Origin: Capillidium heterosporum
Lineage: Eukaryota > Entomophthoromycota > Entomophthoromycetes > Entomophthorales > Capillidiaceae
Assembly (NCBI GenBank): GCA_016630905.1
Contig: WBMQ01000005.1
Location: 186,001-250,000, forward strand
Reading direction: 5' to 3'
DNA length: 64,000 bases
The notes beneath the pieces were generated by a model, which was given only the letters and a program-made list of their open reading frames with translations, made no database searches and was not told the DNA's origin. Shown piece after piece: positions 10,239 through 22,262 of the stretch. The position numbers and the translations under genes are program-made. Positions within the stretch are counted from its first letter, which is position 1. Every line of letters starts with the position of its first letter.

Positions 10239-11563
10239 ATGCCAAATACAATCGCAGAACTCAAAAAAGTCCAACTCAAGCATAACAATACTGGTGAGGA
10301 GAGCTGGACCCAGTTCTTTACTGAAAACAACTACCTCCCCCAGTTTTTGAAGCTCCCATTGGTTGTAGCCGTCAATGGTCTCTATAACTACAGCTATGCG
10401 AGGTCGGGTGTTTATGGGAACGCCGAAAAAAAAGTAGAAAAGTAAGGGTATGCATATAGTAAATATGACTAACTTTCGACATAGCCTTATAAAAGTATAT
10501 TACAAGTCAAGCCCAAACTCGGCCCAGGAAACTAAGGTCGCTATCGTTACTGGTAATATTTGATATATGTAAATCTTTACTTATCTAAAACACAGGGGCC
10601 AACACCGGTATTGGGTTCGAAACTGCCCGAATGCTAGTCCGTGCTGGATTCCATGTAATCATAGGTAAACAGTAATATATATATTTCTAAATATCACTTC
10701 TAGCCTGTCGTAGTAGAGCTAAAGCTATGGACGCCATCAACAAGATCGAACAAGACTCACCCCCAGTTATTAATGGAAGCCAAGGCAAAGCCCAATTCCT
10801 AGAACTAGACTTGATGTCCTTTCGCTTCAGTGCGCAACTTCGCCAAGAGTTTCCTAGAGTTGAATCTACCTTTGCACTTCCTCATTAATAACGCCGGTAT
10901 CATGTTCCTACCCAAATTTGAACTTACCCAAGACAACCACGAAAGTCAGTTCCAAGTCAACCACCTCTCCCATTTCCTTTTGATCGACTTGCTTTTGCCA
11001 AAATTGAAAGAGACCAAAGGCGTCAGCAAAATCATCTGTTTAAGTTCCAACTGGACATTATGGTGCCGGCCCTGACCTAAAAGACTTTAGTATTGTAAAC
11101 GATAGTTCCAAGTACAATCCCTATAAAGCCTACTTTTTAACGAAAGCGGCCAACGTCATAACCGCTTATGCATTACACCGTAAACTCAAAGAATCTGGAA
11201 ACTATGGTGGTGAGAACGGCGTTGTCGCTTATGCTTGTCATCCCGGTGCTGTAAATACTGAACTGATGAGGTACAGTGTAAGCTTCTACCTCATTCTTTC
11301 ATAGTATCAAGGATGGGTTCTTGAAGACTTCATTACAAGGCTCTTTATCTACATTAAGACTAGTATTTTTGAATGAAGAGCAATTGAAACTGGATGCCGA
11401 AGTTGCCAAATCTTCCGATGCCACCAAGTTTACTATGGGGGGACCTAACCACCACCTTTACTACTCCGATGAGCTACCTCTCACCCCACTACAAAGTACT
11501 TTGGATATCAAGAGTCAGGATAACCTCTGGGAACTTTCCAAAGCTATGACTGGTTTAAACTAA
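10239..11563 (+). pseudogene. SDR copy C, frameshifted mosaic of copies A and B
   Basis: Exon 1 (MPNTIAELKKV) has an intact ATG and is nearly identical to B, as are exons 2 and 3. The first part of exon 4 follows copy A (for example GVVAYACHPGAVNTELM) and the last part follows copy B (EEQLKLDAEVAKSS). Three single-base insertions break exon 4: in TTTCGCTTC near 10822, in AACTGGACA near 11050, and in AGCTTCTAC near 11283. The NNAG and YFLTK motifs are still present. Probably non-functional unless the indels are sequence errors. Confidence 0.85.
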
Positions 11564-11961
11564 TACGAATTTTACGATACCTGACCTATCTTTATATGTA
11601 TATTAAATTATTTTTTTGCTAGTTATCATATTTCTATTGAAAACGGCTGATATGATACATTATCTATAAAAGTCCTTAAAAATAAGACTTTTTGAGCTTG
11701 AAAGGTCTACCAAACATCGATTTATGAGATAGGGTCTATTCAAGAAAAAGGAGCTCCCACATTCAAATAATACTATAGCAAAAAATATATACAAAAACTG
11801 TATGCTAAATATAATATAATAGAAAATGCAGTAAATTTTAAATTTTCATAAAAAACTAGCCCCAGAGGAATCATCCTATTCTTCAACAGAAACTATATAA
11901 AGAAAGCTGAGAATATTGAAAGATACTTAATTACAGCGTAACAAACACTAAAACGACAGAT

Positions 11962-13276
11962 ATGAATTCCGAACTCAAAGAAGTCCAACCCAAACATATC
12001 AATGTCAATGAGGAATGCTGGATCCGATTTCTAACTGAAAGTTCCTTCATTTCCGATATTTTGAAATTTTCCATTCAAATGGCAGTCAACAAGCTGTTCA
12101 TATACAGCTATACAAGATTGAGTGCCTACGACAATTCTGAAAAGAAGGTAGAAAAATATGTATGTATGATATGCTAAAGCTTGCCAATATATGATGTAGC
12201 CCTATCAAAGTATGTCAAAACAAACCCAAACGCAGCCCAAGAAACTAGAATCGTCATCATCACCGGAAAACTTTAATTTTCAAAGTAGTCCTTATTGGCT
12301 TATAAACTTAGGAGCCAACACCGGTATAGGATATGAGACTGCTCGAATGCTAGTCCGTGCTGAATTCCATGTAACTATAGATAAATCTTATATGCATTTA
12401 TAATTTTAAATATAATCTATAGCTTACCGTAGTAAAATTAAGGCATTAGACGCAATCAAAAGGATTGAGCAAGACTCATCACCAGTCATTAACGGAAATA
12501 GAGGCAAGGTCCAATTCTTGGAGCTCAATTTGATGTCTTTTACCTCGGTATGTAACTTTGCCAAGAATTTCTTAGAACTGAACCTACCTCTACACTTTCT
12601 CATCAACAACGTTGGAGCTATGTCCTTACCGAAATTTGAACTTACCGGTAATAATTATAAGAGTTAATTCCAAGCTAACCATCTCTCTCATTTCCTTTTG
12701 ATCAACCTACTTTTACCCAAGCTAAACTCTATTAAACGCGCTATCAAAGTCGCCTGCTTAAGTTCTAACGGGTATTACAGCACAAGCTCCAATCTAAACA
12801 GCTTTAGTATCATTAATGACAGTTCAAAATACAGCCCTTACCGAGCTTACTTTCTAAACAAAGCGGCTAATGTCATGACTGCTTACGCTTTACATCAAAG
12901 ACTTAAAGAATATAGTAACTATGGTGGCTAATATGGTGTTTTTGCATATGCGTACCATCCTGAGGCCGTAAATGCAGAACTGACACGGTACAGTATAAGT
13001 CCCACTTCAATTCTTAACTATGTCAAAGATGCTCTTTTTAAGACGTCCTTACAGGGTTCCTTAACTATTCTACGATTGGTGCTTTTGAACGAATAGTTGG
13101 AATTAGATGCCAAGATTGGTAAATCTTCCAATGTTACAAAATTTACTATGGGAGGACCTAGTCATCACCTCCATTACACTGATGAACTTCCTATCGCCCC
13201 CCTACATAGCACTTTGGATATGAAAAGCCAGGATAATCTTTGGGAACTTTCTAAAGCTATGGCTGGTTTGAATTGA
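11962..13276 (+). pseudogene. SDR copy D, degraded
   Basis: It begins MNSELKEVQPKH and keeps the exon order of the other copies, the ANTGIG loop, part of the NN-G region and the YFLNK catalytic motif. The donor after exon 1 is changed (AAATATGTAT instead of AAAGTAAG). In-frame stops occur in exon 4: near 12664 (TAA, in what is ESQFQ elsewhere), near 12929 (TAA after YGG) and near 13096 (TAG in the NEEQLEL segment). Its promoter keeps a TATA box but not the CGG/CCG triplets. The most decayed + strand copy. Confidence 0.85.
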
Positions 13277-14340
13277 TAGGTAGTATTCAATAGTTTAGCT
13301 TAGCTTTTAGTTGATGAAAATATATAAAGTTATAATACTACAAGCTTAATATATGAAATTCGCTACTTTAACTTTTGTATTTATTCCTTATTTGCTATAG
13401 CTTACATGGTAAAAAGTATATAGTATAAGGATGATATCAATTTTCGAAAAGGAGTGTTGAATAGAGAAGATGACGATTTCGGTAAGTCTATATTATAATA
13501 GGATTTCTTATGATGTTGTTTTGATATCTCTAGGATTATTTTCACAACAAACATACATTTTTTGTTACTGATATCCAGCACTGTAGTGTAACAAATAATA
13601 TAAAGTCCTACTCTAAAATGTCTTTTTTCCTTGAGTTCTTTATCGATAAAGATGTGATATTTGGATTTTCTCGGACTTCACCTTCTAAAACTTAGCCTTC
13701 ATAAGATCTGCACCTTCGAGACCAAGTGCAAGAAGACCTTTAGCGTGATGGAAGTTTTTTAGGTAGATACTAAAATCAATCGTAATTTTGCCAGCATTCT
13801 TTTCCTTATCATTTTTACTATAAAGAGGGATACTAGTATAGCTACTTCTGACCCACCTATAGATAATTAGACAAGCAGCTTTGCAAAGCCCAGCAAGACC
13901 TTCCTGATGGATAAAGTGTCAGTAGTATCGTCAGCTCGTGAAAGTTTCTTTCAAGTTAGTCAACTATAGCATTTAATTTTGCAAATTATTGGAATTCTTT
14001 TATTTGAGAAGCTCTAAATTTGCCTCCACAAATCAGCCGTTTTAGTGAAATCTCAAAATGTATTCAATGAGTACTGGATTAAATACACTATAACTAGTTG
14101 ATTTAGCTATTCGAAAATGCAACTAATTTAGAACATTTAGTTCCTTAGAATCACTAAACTTGCTTTTGACACTAATATTAAATCTAATGAACAAACTTGG
14201 ATAAACTGTAGCCAACCAAAGTTTAACTATACTAAAACTCATTGCCTACTTCAAAAGTTTCGCATACAGCAGACAATCACTTGTCAAGACGTAGCTCACT
14301 ACAACCAGGTTCAACTAGTCATTTGAAGTGTCAACAAAGG
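13277..14340. other. Intergenic with a coding-like remnant on the - strand (about 13890-13690)
   Basis: An uninterrupted minus-strand frame of about 70 codons contains HQEGLAGLCKAACLIIYRW and, later, AGKITIDFSIYLKNFHHAKG. Its residue composition is protein-like and it ends at a TAG near 13694. I do not recognise a family, and the frame is broken on both sides. It is probably a gene fragment. The rest of the interval shows nothing. Confidence 0.3.
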
Positions 14341-15576
14341 ATGAATAGGTAACAAAGTCAAATTTAGAGTTTACAGTTTACAGTTACAACCAATGCGATA
14401 CTTTGAATGCAACAAATGAATCTAGTAGCTAACAGCAAAAAATTTTAGAGCTACTTCACTCAGTTTGTCACCAAGGAGCAAATCGAGCTACAGATCCGGT
14501 TCTAACAGCCGTTCGGTATCAAGGTCCCCAACTACTCGGTACCTTTAATCAACTCAACAACACCCAACTAACCTTTAAAAAAATGAAAGTGGACGACGTA
14601 GATCCCCTTCAATTGGACGACGTAGACGTTCCATCTCCAATTCTCGTTCCCGCTCCTTATCACCACGTTCACGTAGCCGTAGCCCAATGTACTCACGTTC
14701 CAGATCCAAATCGTTTAGTTCGCGTTCTAGGTCTCGATCTCGGTCTCCACTTAAACCTAGGGTCGACCCATTGGAGATCTTAAATTTGACTCGAAATGTG
14801 ACTAAAGCCCACTTAGAGGAGATATTCGGTAGGTATGGTAAAATAGAGAGGATAACTTTTCCATCTTCGATCAACGGCAGGTTGAACCGTAGTAGGGCAG
14901 TCATCGTTTTTACTTCTAATAAGGAGGCCGAGGAAGCTGAAGAATGCATGCATTTGGTAAGCATTTTATCTCAATTTTATTTTGACACTTATACCTAAAA
15001 AAACTTAGGGTCAATTAGATGGCAACGTAATTACGGTCCAGGTTTATGTGCCCAAGTCTCCGCTGCGTCCATCAAGAAACCGTAAATTTTACTTTTCAAA
15101 CTTGAACTAAATATGCTATAGGCCCTCAACGTCGCGGACGTGGTATGGATGCCTACCGTCCCAGCCGTAGGTATTCCCGTTCCAAGTCCCCCCTCCGTCG
15201 TGGTTCTTATCGACGTCACTCCATCTCTCGATCCAGGTCTCGATCTCGCTCACCCATTCGTGACCGGTACCGTAGCCATCGGGGACGTTCCCGCTCCAGA
15301 TCACCCATCCGCGCCACACGTAGACGCTCGCTGTCTAGGTCGGTATCCTACTCGCGCAGTCGATCTAGATCCCCACTACGTAGAAGCAACCATAGTATAT
15401 CACGGTCTCCCATTCGAAAACGGTCTAGAGGCCGGGTCAGTTTATCGAGGTCCCCAATTCGGAGAAGTATTAGAGGCAGGGGAAGTTTGTCCAGATCGCC
15501 AATACGTAAGGGGAGATTCAGTAGGTCGATCTCTAAATCTAGAAGTCGGTCAGTATCTCGCTCCTTGACCAGATAA
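14341..15576 (+). CDS. RNPS1-like RNA-binding SR protein (RRM plus RS domains)
   Basis: Five exons are proposed: 14341-14348, 14449-14538, 14590-14956, 15009-15081 and 15122-15576, all with GT-AG borders and consistent phases. The first exon (ATG AAT AG) is inferred. The order is an N-terminal RS stretch ([14 protein letters not shown]), one RRM ([25 protein letters not shown], with [13 protein letters not shown] as the last strand), then an Arg-rich and RS tail ([13 protein letters not shown] and repeats). LTRNVTK and the RRM position match RNPS1, a nuclear splicing activator and accessory factor of the exon junction/ASAP complex. The RS repeats create long antisense open frames that are not genes. 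A generic SR protein is the alternative. Confidence 0.8.
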
Positions 15577-16531
15577 ACTTGCTCTAGGATCTAAAAAATT
15601 GTGGTTGACAGGCCAGTTACTACACTCTTTTCCTTACCTCACCTCGGAAGTAGTCGATTGATTTTCGTTCCTTCACTTTGCCCTCTACTCTTGCCTTTCC
15701 TTTCGACTACCTACATTTGCCATTAAAATTGATAGGGAATCAATTTTTATTTTAGGTTTAGTGTCTTGCCTTTGAGTACTTGTATATATCTTTGATTTTT
15801 GTAATTTAAACTGTAAGTACTATTTATATATATGCTTGAATAATCTGTAAATTGGACTATACAATTTGGGCTGAAAATAATTGTTGTAATCCATTAATTA
15901 TATATCAGTTCAGAATCAACTTTTGAAGCTCAAAGTAGTATAAAGATGAGCACCAAATCAAGCCTTATATTTATATAAAGACCACTGGCTATTTTACAAG
16001 TATCCTATTAGGTAGAAAGCTCCACTACTGGCTATTACACATGCCTAGGCTACCTTTATATTTGATACTTTTAATTATCCCATCCGCCATTCTCATCAAA
16101 AGCCACTTCGATTCATAGATTTATCAATACCTACAATATACTCTATAACGCCAACCTTCTTTTCAAACTATCAAATATATATCTCTCAAAAGGAATATCA
16201 TCTAATAGTATAATTAGATCCCAGTTTAAGTCTAAGATATCAAAGTATAAGGCTATAAAAATCAAAAAAATAGTCAACTAATATTTAGTTTAATGTATTA
16301 TAGTGGATATTTGAAACGGCAAGTCCAGGTCCCATCCAAATTGGGTAGGACAAGGTATCGTAGGTAGAGGTCAGTAAAGGTATTAGGTAAAGGTTACTAC
16401 TTTGCATTAAACTTTAAAGGAAGGGGTAAAGAAGATTACGGTCGAATTGAATTGAATCGGGTTGGATGTCGAAATTAAAATTGAAACAACGGTTGCCAGT
16501 AGTCATAGTCGAAGGTAAAGAGCAAACACCA
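15577..16531. other. Intergenic between convergent RNPS1-like and EndoU genes
   Basis: AT-rich 3' flanks of two converging genes. No further gene or RNA is seen. Confidence 0.5.
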
Positions 16532-17641
16532 CTATTTGACTTTAGGGTAGCAAGAACCAATCTTACGGGCACTACCGCTGGCGAAACTGTGGACAACAAC
16601 TTCGGTTTCGATACCACCAAAGCTGGCCGAGATACTATCCTGGTCTTCCAAGAATATCAACGTGTACAGCGCTAACTCGAACTCAGGGCTCGTACCTACG
16701 AAGCCAGTTGCAATTGGCTTGTGACATCCATTCCAAGTGAAGCGGATCTGGTAAAGGTGTTCCTTACCACTAGGTTCCTGCAACGGGTGACTGTGGTTAG
16801 GCGGTAGGAAGCCATGATAAGTCAGCCTTTGAGCCTTCTCCTCGTAGTAAAAGTAAAGCCAGTTGTGCAGTCCTAAAACTTGACCGTCCTTGGAAGGTTT
16901 CTCCTAAAAAGACGTGCTCAAAGGCCGACGAGTCGTTGTGGGATTCACGCTTGTACAACTTGAACCAGATATCATGCAGCATCTTCTGGAAGGTGACAGG
17001 GTCGCCACTACAAAGACGTTTGGCAACTAAATACTGATGCAAGTACTGGCCTGGCTTAGTGGCGCAGAAAGCTTTCAAGAAGGCATCCATCTCGGCGAAT
17101 TCCTTGGTACCAAACTTCTCAGCCTTACCCAACTCGGACTGGTAGTTATCCAAGAGGTCAGTAAAAGTACTTGTAAGTAGGGATCTTTAGGATGCGGGAC
17201 TCGTTGACATACCGGAATAACTTCTGGTTGATGGTGTGCTTGACGGCTGACTGTAAAAACAATTCGTACTAAAGTACAATGGATTAACAAACTTGAAAGT
17301 AAAATCAAACTTACGTCTAAACCGGGGTTCAACCTGTTGGCATCCAAGGTCCACAGCTTTTCGACGGCCAGCCTTATGTTGGATAGCTCCTGAGCTGTAG
17401 GTGCTACTAAAGTTGCCCCGGTATTCGAGCTAATAGTCGAAGGAGGTGAGGCATTGGGTTGCGGTATGGGACTAGGCTTGTAGCCAGCTTGTCCTTCACT
17501 AGATTCCTGCCACTGGTTGAGCGGTATGTCATTCAAGGTGGGGAATTTGCTGGGGTTGGGTTTGGTGTAGTTGTGCTGATTATCAGCTTGGTTATCGTTG
17601 CCTCCACATAACCCTTTAATAAAACCGGCTAAGCAATCCAT
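16532..17641 (-). pseudogene. EndoU/XendoU-family endoribonuclease with two +1 frameshifts
   Basis: The start at 17641 (MDCLAGFIKG) opens a low-complexity N-terminal region. Exon 1 ends GLD, intron 17314-17251 follows, then VKHTINQKLFRYVNESRI. The XendoU core is clear: SSAFEHVFLGE (first catalytic His), GLHNWLYFYYEEK (second His), K..ATGFVGTSPEFELALYT (catalytic Lys region) and the ending IGSCYP. Two single-base insertions interrupt the frame: an extra T in TACTTTTACTGAC near 17163 and an extra C in TTCCAAGGAC near 16891. Without them the family domain is complete. EndoU enzymes cut RNA at uridines with Mn2+. It is either a recent pseudogene or carries sequence errors. Confidence 0.85.
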
Positions 17642-19262
17642 ATTTTGTTGTTTCTTTATTAATGCTATACGCGAGTAAGGTGTTGGAGCTTGGAACGATA
17701 AGTTTGACTAATCTAAGGCAAAAATTCTAAAATTGCTAAAGGAGTCTAATTAACTATTTTAGTTAAAATGGTAATGAAATTCTGGCTTCGGGAGGCTTGT
17801 TCTTGTTGAGCTGGGGTTTAGCTTATCTTTGAATAGGGCAAAACTTTGTAGCTTTATACCGATTGAGCTTTTGGAAGGGATGCAAAGCTGGTGTAGTTAC
17901 TCTGCTCTGTCGTTAGCTTTGAAGTGAGAGGTATACAAACTCAATTTTACCTTTGCTATGCTACCTTTATCAAATTTTCCCTAATCCACATGGCAAATTC
18001 CTTTATTTGCCTTTCCAAATTTCATAATCTGCTAATCGTAAATCGGACAAGTGGATTTGTAGATGATTGGCTTATTCCAAACAACTGGTACACATCACCC
18101 TCACCTTTCCTAACAATTTTAACGAAATGAATATACCTTTCATGTCTTGGAAGCTTAATGCTTAATTTAGTTTAGGTTGCCCCACTCAACCAATAATTAA
18201 TTGGATTCAGAGCCTTATTAGGTTGGGAGTTGTAGGTTGATATCGATATGTCTTCAGTAGCTATGCCTTTATCGTACTGTTTGATTTAGAATATATGAAT
18301 ACATAGTTTCTCCGGATGGCTACCACCAATTTATTGGCGTTTAGCATGCACACTAAACTTTTGTTCTTTCTGCATGGTGATAAGTTCCAATGAATAAAGT
18401 AAACCTTTACAACATTACACAACACCGATATATTTTAAAAAGATCAAGGTCATCAAGCCACATAGAACTTGGGGCTTTTATCGTATATGTGTTGTAGTGG
18501 AAGTTCAAAGGGCTTATTTTATCCGTAAATACAGTAGGTATCGCTCTTTTCGCTAGCTTCCAGAATTGATAAAGTTGCAAACGAACCACATAGCTATATA
18601 CTACTTTGGACCATAAAAAAGCCCACGGTCTCACAAAATTCTGTTCGCATAAACTTAATAACTTTTACAATTGAACTTGATAAAAACTACCCTGTTTATG
18701 CGAACAGTATACTATTAAAATGCAGGCTTTTCACTGATCCAGAATAGTATAGCGAAGTATTGATTGCAAAGAATCTAGAGCTGTTATAACATCACTATAT
18801 TCAAACGACAATTAAGTATTTATTGTAAGTGGATATATAAAACCCAAGTATAAACGATCAACTCAAAGGTTACTTATATCAAGATATATTCCATACAGTT
18901 ATATCTTAAATATATTGGATCAAAAGCTCAATAAATTTAATATTGATCTGCACTTATTTTGTAGTTATATCGCCTATCATAAATACCAACACTTATTAAT
19001 AAAAAAGTTTATTTCATAGTTTAAACATTGTAAAAGTTAGATAGTGCCTTCAATTTTTGAACCACAAGCCAACAACTCTTGAAATAAGCCAAGGTAAACC
19101 AAATTTTGACTTAATTTCATATGTATAGATCCTAAAATATACCATCAAAAAAGTGCTAATACCTTTCCAATTTGAATTCATTATCTTCATTTGATATAAA
19201 AAGAAAATATATGTGGAACTTCCAATAGGCAAACTTATATCAACGTTTGGCAAGCAAAAAGA
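17642..19262. other. Intergenic with short AT-rich open frames
   Basis: Small open frames here (for example 18634-18407 minus, 75 codons) have no recognisable domain. A perfect short inverted repeat lies at 18641-18707 (separate entry). Nothing else is supported. Confidence 0.4.
18641..18707. repeat. Perfect 14-bp inverted repeat, possible remnant of a small DNA element
   Basis: CTGTTCGCATAAAC at 18641-18654 is repeated inverted as GTTTATGCGAACAG at 18694-18707. The 39-nt interior is AT-rich. This could be a hairpin or the two ends of a mini-transposon; the right end is followed by TATA. Confidence 0.55.
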
Positions 19263-19336
19263 TGTTTCCATCCAGATTCGAACTGGAGACCGTCTGTGTG
19301 TTAGACAGACGTGATAACCAACTACACCATGGAAAC
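19263..19336 (-). tRNA. tRNA-Val (anticodon AAC)
   Basis: The minus-strand cloverleaf begins with acceptor GTTTCCA and pairs with TGGAAAC at the 3' end, followed by discriminator A. The D-loop region is GTGTAGTTGGTTATCAC. The anticodon arm TCTGT-CTAACAC-ACAGA gives anticodon AAC. The T arm TCCAG-TTCGAAT-CTGGA has the canonical TTCGA. No intron. The internal A and B boxes are intact. Confidence 0.95.
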
Positions 19337-19854
19337 TTAATTCAATACTGGAAGGATAATATCCCGAAAGTATCGATGAATCCTTCATTAAAAAACATAT
19401 ATATAAGTATAATTTGAAAGTTAAGTGAACTAACTTATAACCATCAATTCTGTCCCTTTGAGTTAAACAATAGCCTATATAGTTCCATCTTCATTCCATC
19501 AAATTTACATTCAATAGATCAAACACAGCAAAATTCTAAACCCAACATCCTATATATCCTCATAAAGCTTTACTTTAGTCAAGATAAAGCCAGAGTCTAC
19601 AAAATTGATAGCCAGAGTAACTTGCCAATGATACCATATTTTTATTGTACGATTAGCTTAAAATTTCTTGTATAAATGTCTTTTATATATCATAAACAGC
19701 TCTATAGTTTTTATGTATATTGAGGATGAAATGTGATAAGAATATTTTGCACCACCAGTATTTATAAAGTTAAATACTAAATCATAAAGAATAGTTTAAT
19801 ATACCTAAAGTCATACTCAAAAGAGAATCTAGTAGGATAGAGGTGATATCGAAT

Positions 19855-21178
19855 TTAGGCAGTCATAGCCTTGGAAAGCTCCCAAAGGCTATCCTGGCAT
19901 TTCTCATCCAAAGTATATTTCAATGGAGCCATAGGAAGTTCGTCCGAGTAATACAGATGATGAGTGGGTCCTCCTTTAGTAAACTTGGTAGCATCCAAAG
20001 ACTTGGCAAGCTTGGCATCCAACTCTAATTGCTCCTCGTTCAAAAGTACTAGACGCAACGTAGGCAGTGAGCCCTGCAACGAAGTCTTGAAAAGTTTTTC
20101 TTTGATGGTACTTAACAAGGAACCAGAAGCGATATTATGCTTCATTATATCGGTACTTACGGCTCCTGGATGAACAGCATATGTTACGACACCGTTTGAA
20201 CCACCATAGTTGCCAGACTCCTTGAGTTTGCGATGTAGGGTGTAGGTGGTCATGACATTGGCTGCTTTTGTCAAAATGTAAGCGCCATGAGGGTTGTACT
20301 TGGAACTGTCATCAGCAAATGTAAAGTCACTTAGGTCAGAACCAGCTCCAAAGTGAGTGGCTGAGCTCAAGAAGATGACTTTAGGCTACACCCTTAGTCG
20401 CCTTAAGTTTAGGGAGTAATAGGTCAGTCAATAGGAAATGGGACAGGTGATTGACTTGGAACTGGCTCTCGTGATTATCACCAGTAAGTTCAAATTTGGG
20501 TATGCCCATGATTCCAGCGTTGTTGATAAGAAAATGTAGAGGTAAGTTGAGCTCTAAGAAGCTCTTGGCGAAGTTACGTACCGAGGCAAAAGACATCAAG
20601 TCGAGCTCCAAGAATTGGGCTTTGCCTCTATTTCCGTCGATAACTGGTGGAGAGTCCTCTTCGATCCTTTTAATTGCATCCAACGCTTTGGCTTTGCTAC
20701 GGCAAGCTATAGATTGCTTTTAGAAATTATATCTATCAAGTAGAACTACCTATGATTACATGGAATCCAGCTCGAACTAACATTCGAGCAGTTTCGTATC
20801 CTATGCCAGCATTAGCTCCTAAATTTACAACTTAGTAAAGCTATTTTGAAAAGCAACGTTTACCGGTTATGATAGCAACCTTAGCTTCTTGGATTGAGTC
20901 TGGGTTCGACTTGTGATAAACATTTATAAGGCTATATAAAAAGTTAGTGTCTTTCGATGTACTATACATAGTTACTTTTCCACTTTCTTCTCGGCATCTT
21001 TGTAGGCCCCAACTCTCTGGTAGCTATAGTTGAAGATGCTATTGACCAATGCAATGATAGGGAATCTCAAAAAGTTAGGGATAAAGGGGCTTTCAGTCAG
21101 GAATCTGTTCCAACTTTCTTCACCAGTGACAGTGTGGCTGAGTTGGATTTCTTTGAGCTCAGAAGCCATAGTTGTCAT
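19855..21178 (-). pseudogene. SDR copy E, one frameshift
   Basis: Exon 1 starts at 21178 (MTTMASELKEIQLSHT). The exons then follow the array pattern through VTG-ANAGIG (intron within the loop), HVII and ACRSKAK. The last exon (about 20700-19855) has NNAGIM and the YILTK catalytic motif and ends KAMTA. A single extra T near 20384 (GTAGCCTAAAGTC) creates a TAA and shifts the frame between the NNAG and catalytic segments. Otherwise the protein is complete. The region 20600-20790 is almost identical to copy F, suggesting gene conversion. Confidence 0.85.
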
Positions 21179-21280
21179 TCTATTGTTTGTTTTTAAAAGA
21201 TAGTTTTAAGTTTTGTGATGCCCTTTCACTCGTCTTATATACTATTTCCAAGAGCATCGTATGCTAAGTAGGCTTAGCTG

Positions 21281-21309
21281 TTTTAGTTCAGGTAAAACAT
21301 TGTAGACCG
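21281..21309 (-). promoter_or_regulatory. Upstream box of SDR copy E, one half-site lost
   Basis: Read on the minus strand, CGG (21309-21307) and a 21-nt core resembling the other copies (TCTACAATGTTTTACCTGAA) are followed by TAA instead of CCG. A TATATAAG box lies downstream near 21240. Confidence 0.4.
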
Positions 21310-22262
21310 ATGGTTTTTAAATCGAACTACAGCCTTACCCTGGGCTTTCAAGTTTCATAGTGATATGGTATAAGGCTTTTGTACACTTATAAAGTAGCAC
21401 ACCCTTGTTTCAAGGATAGATGAGTGTATTGATCCTATTATATATTCTCAAGTAGGTATGGTGCAATATAAGTGCCTAAGCTGGACTAAGTTTATTTGAA
21501 TACTTGTACAGGTTGTAGGTAGATAAGCGTATGCCTGCAAAAATTAGGCATTGTTCCGTTCAAATACTTGACCGAGTTGCTCAGTTGAACTTGTGGATAT
21601 AGAACGGTTCCGATTTTCCGGTCGGAAAAGCATATGGATGCTGATGGCTATCTAAATATAGATCGAAAACATATATTTTGATGTTACAAGTGTTATTATA
21701 AATTAGAAATACATAATATTAGAAGTATATCATTTGTATATATTCTAAGTGTATTTTTTTACTACCTAATTATAAAAAGCTACTAGAATCCGAAATAAGA
21801 GCTTCCTATTATTTACAATTCTGTTCACACTATCTCAGTGATTTTTGCAAGCTCAGTTGTAAGAATCAAGATTATTTGAACAAAGTAGCATAGGGTTTGT
21901 CAGATTTTTTTGACTAGTTAGTATATGAAACTTACTACATTTCGATTATAAAATTTAGGAATATCATCATAAGTTTACTAATATCAAAATACAATCGTTA
22001 GTATACTACCTATATCCTCGATCCTCATTTATATGGCTAATATTTGAATATTTTAAAAACCCATAATGTAGTTAAAATCAAATAGATGTCATATACCTTA
22101 AGTCTTGAGTGTTTATATTTGATATCGACAAAACTAGTATTTAGATATGAAGCTTTAATTTATATATAAGTAAAAACTGCTACACTCAGTTAAAAGTAGT
22201 TTGACACACATTTGAATTGTATGTTCAAAAGGAAATTAGATGGTTTAGTATATGTACTGAAC
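21310..22262. other. Intergenic between SDR copies F and E
   Basis: AT-rich 5' flank of E and 3' flank of F. No open frame or repeat that I recognise. Confidence 0.4.

Noticed and set aside
15031-15568. Long overlapping open frames on both strands at the RNPS1-like gene
   Set aside because: They are shadows of the repetitive RS-encoding sequence and lack domains.
16532-21178. Programmed +1 frameshifting as an explanation for the single-base insertions
   Set aside because: The sites share no slippery sequence or stop context: some have a stop next to the shift, others do not. Intact genes in the window have none.
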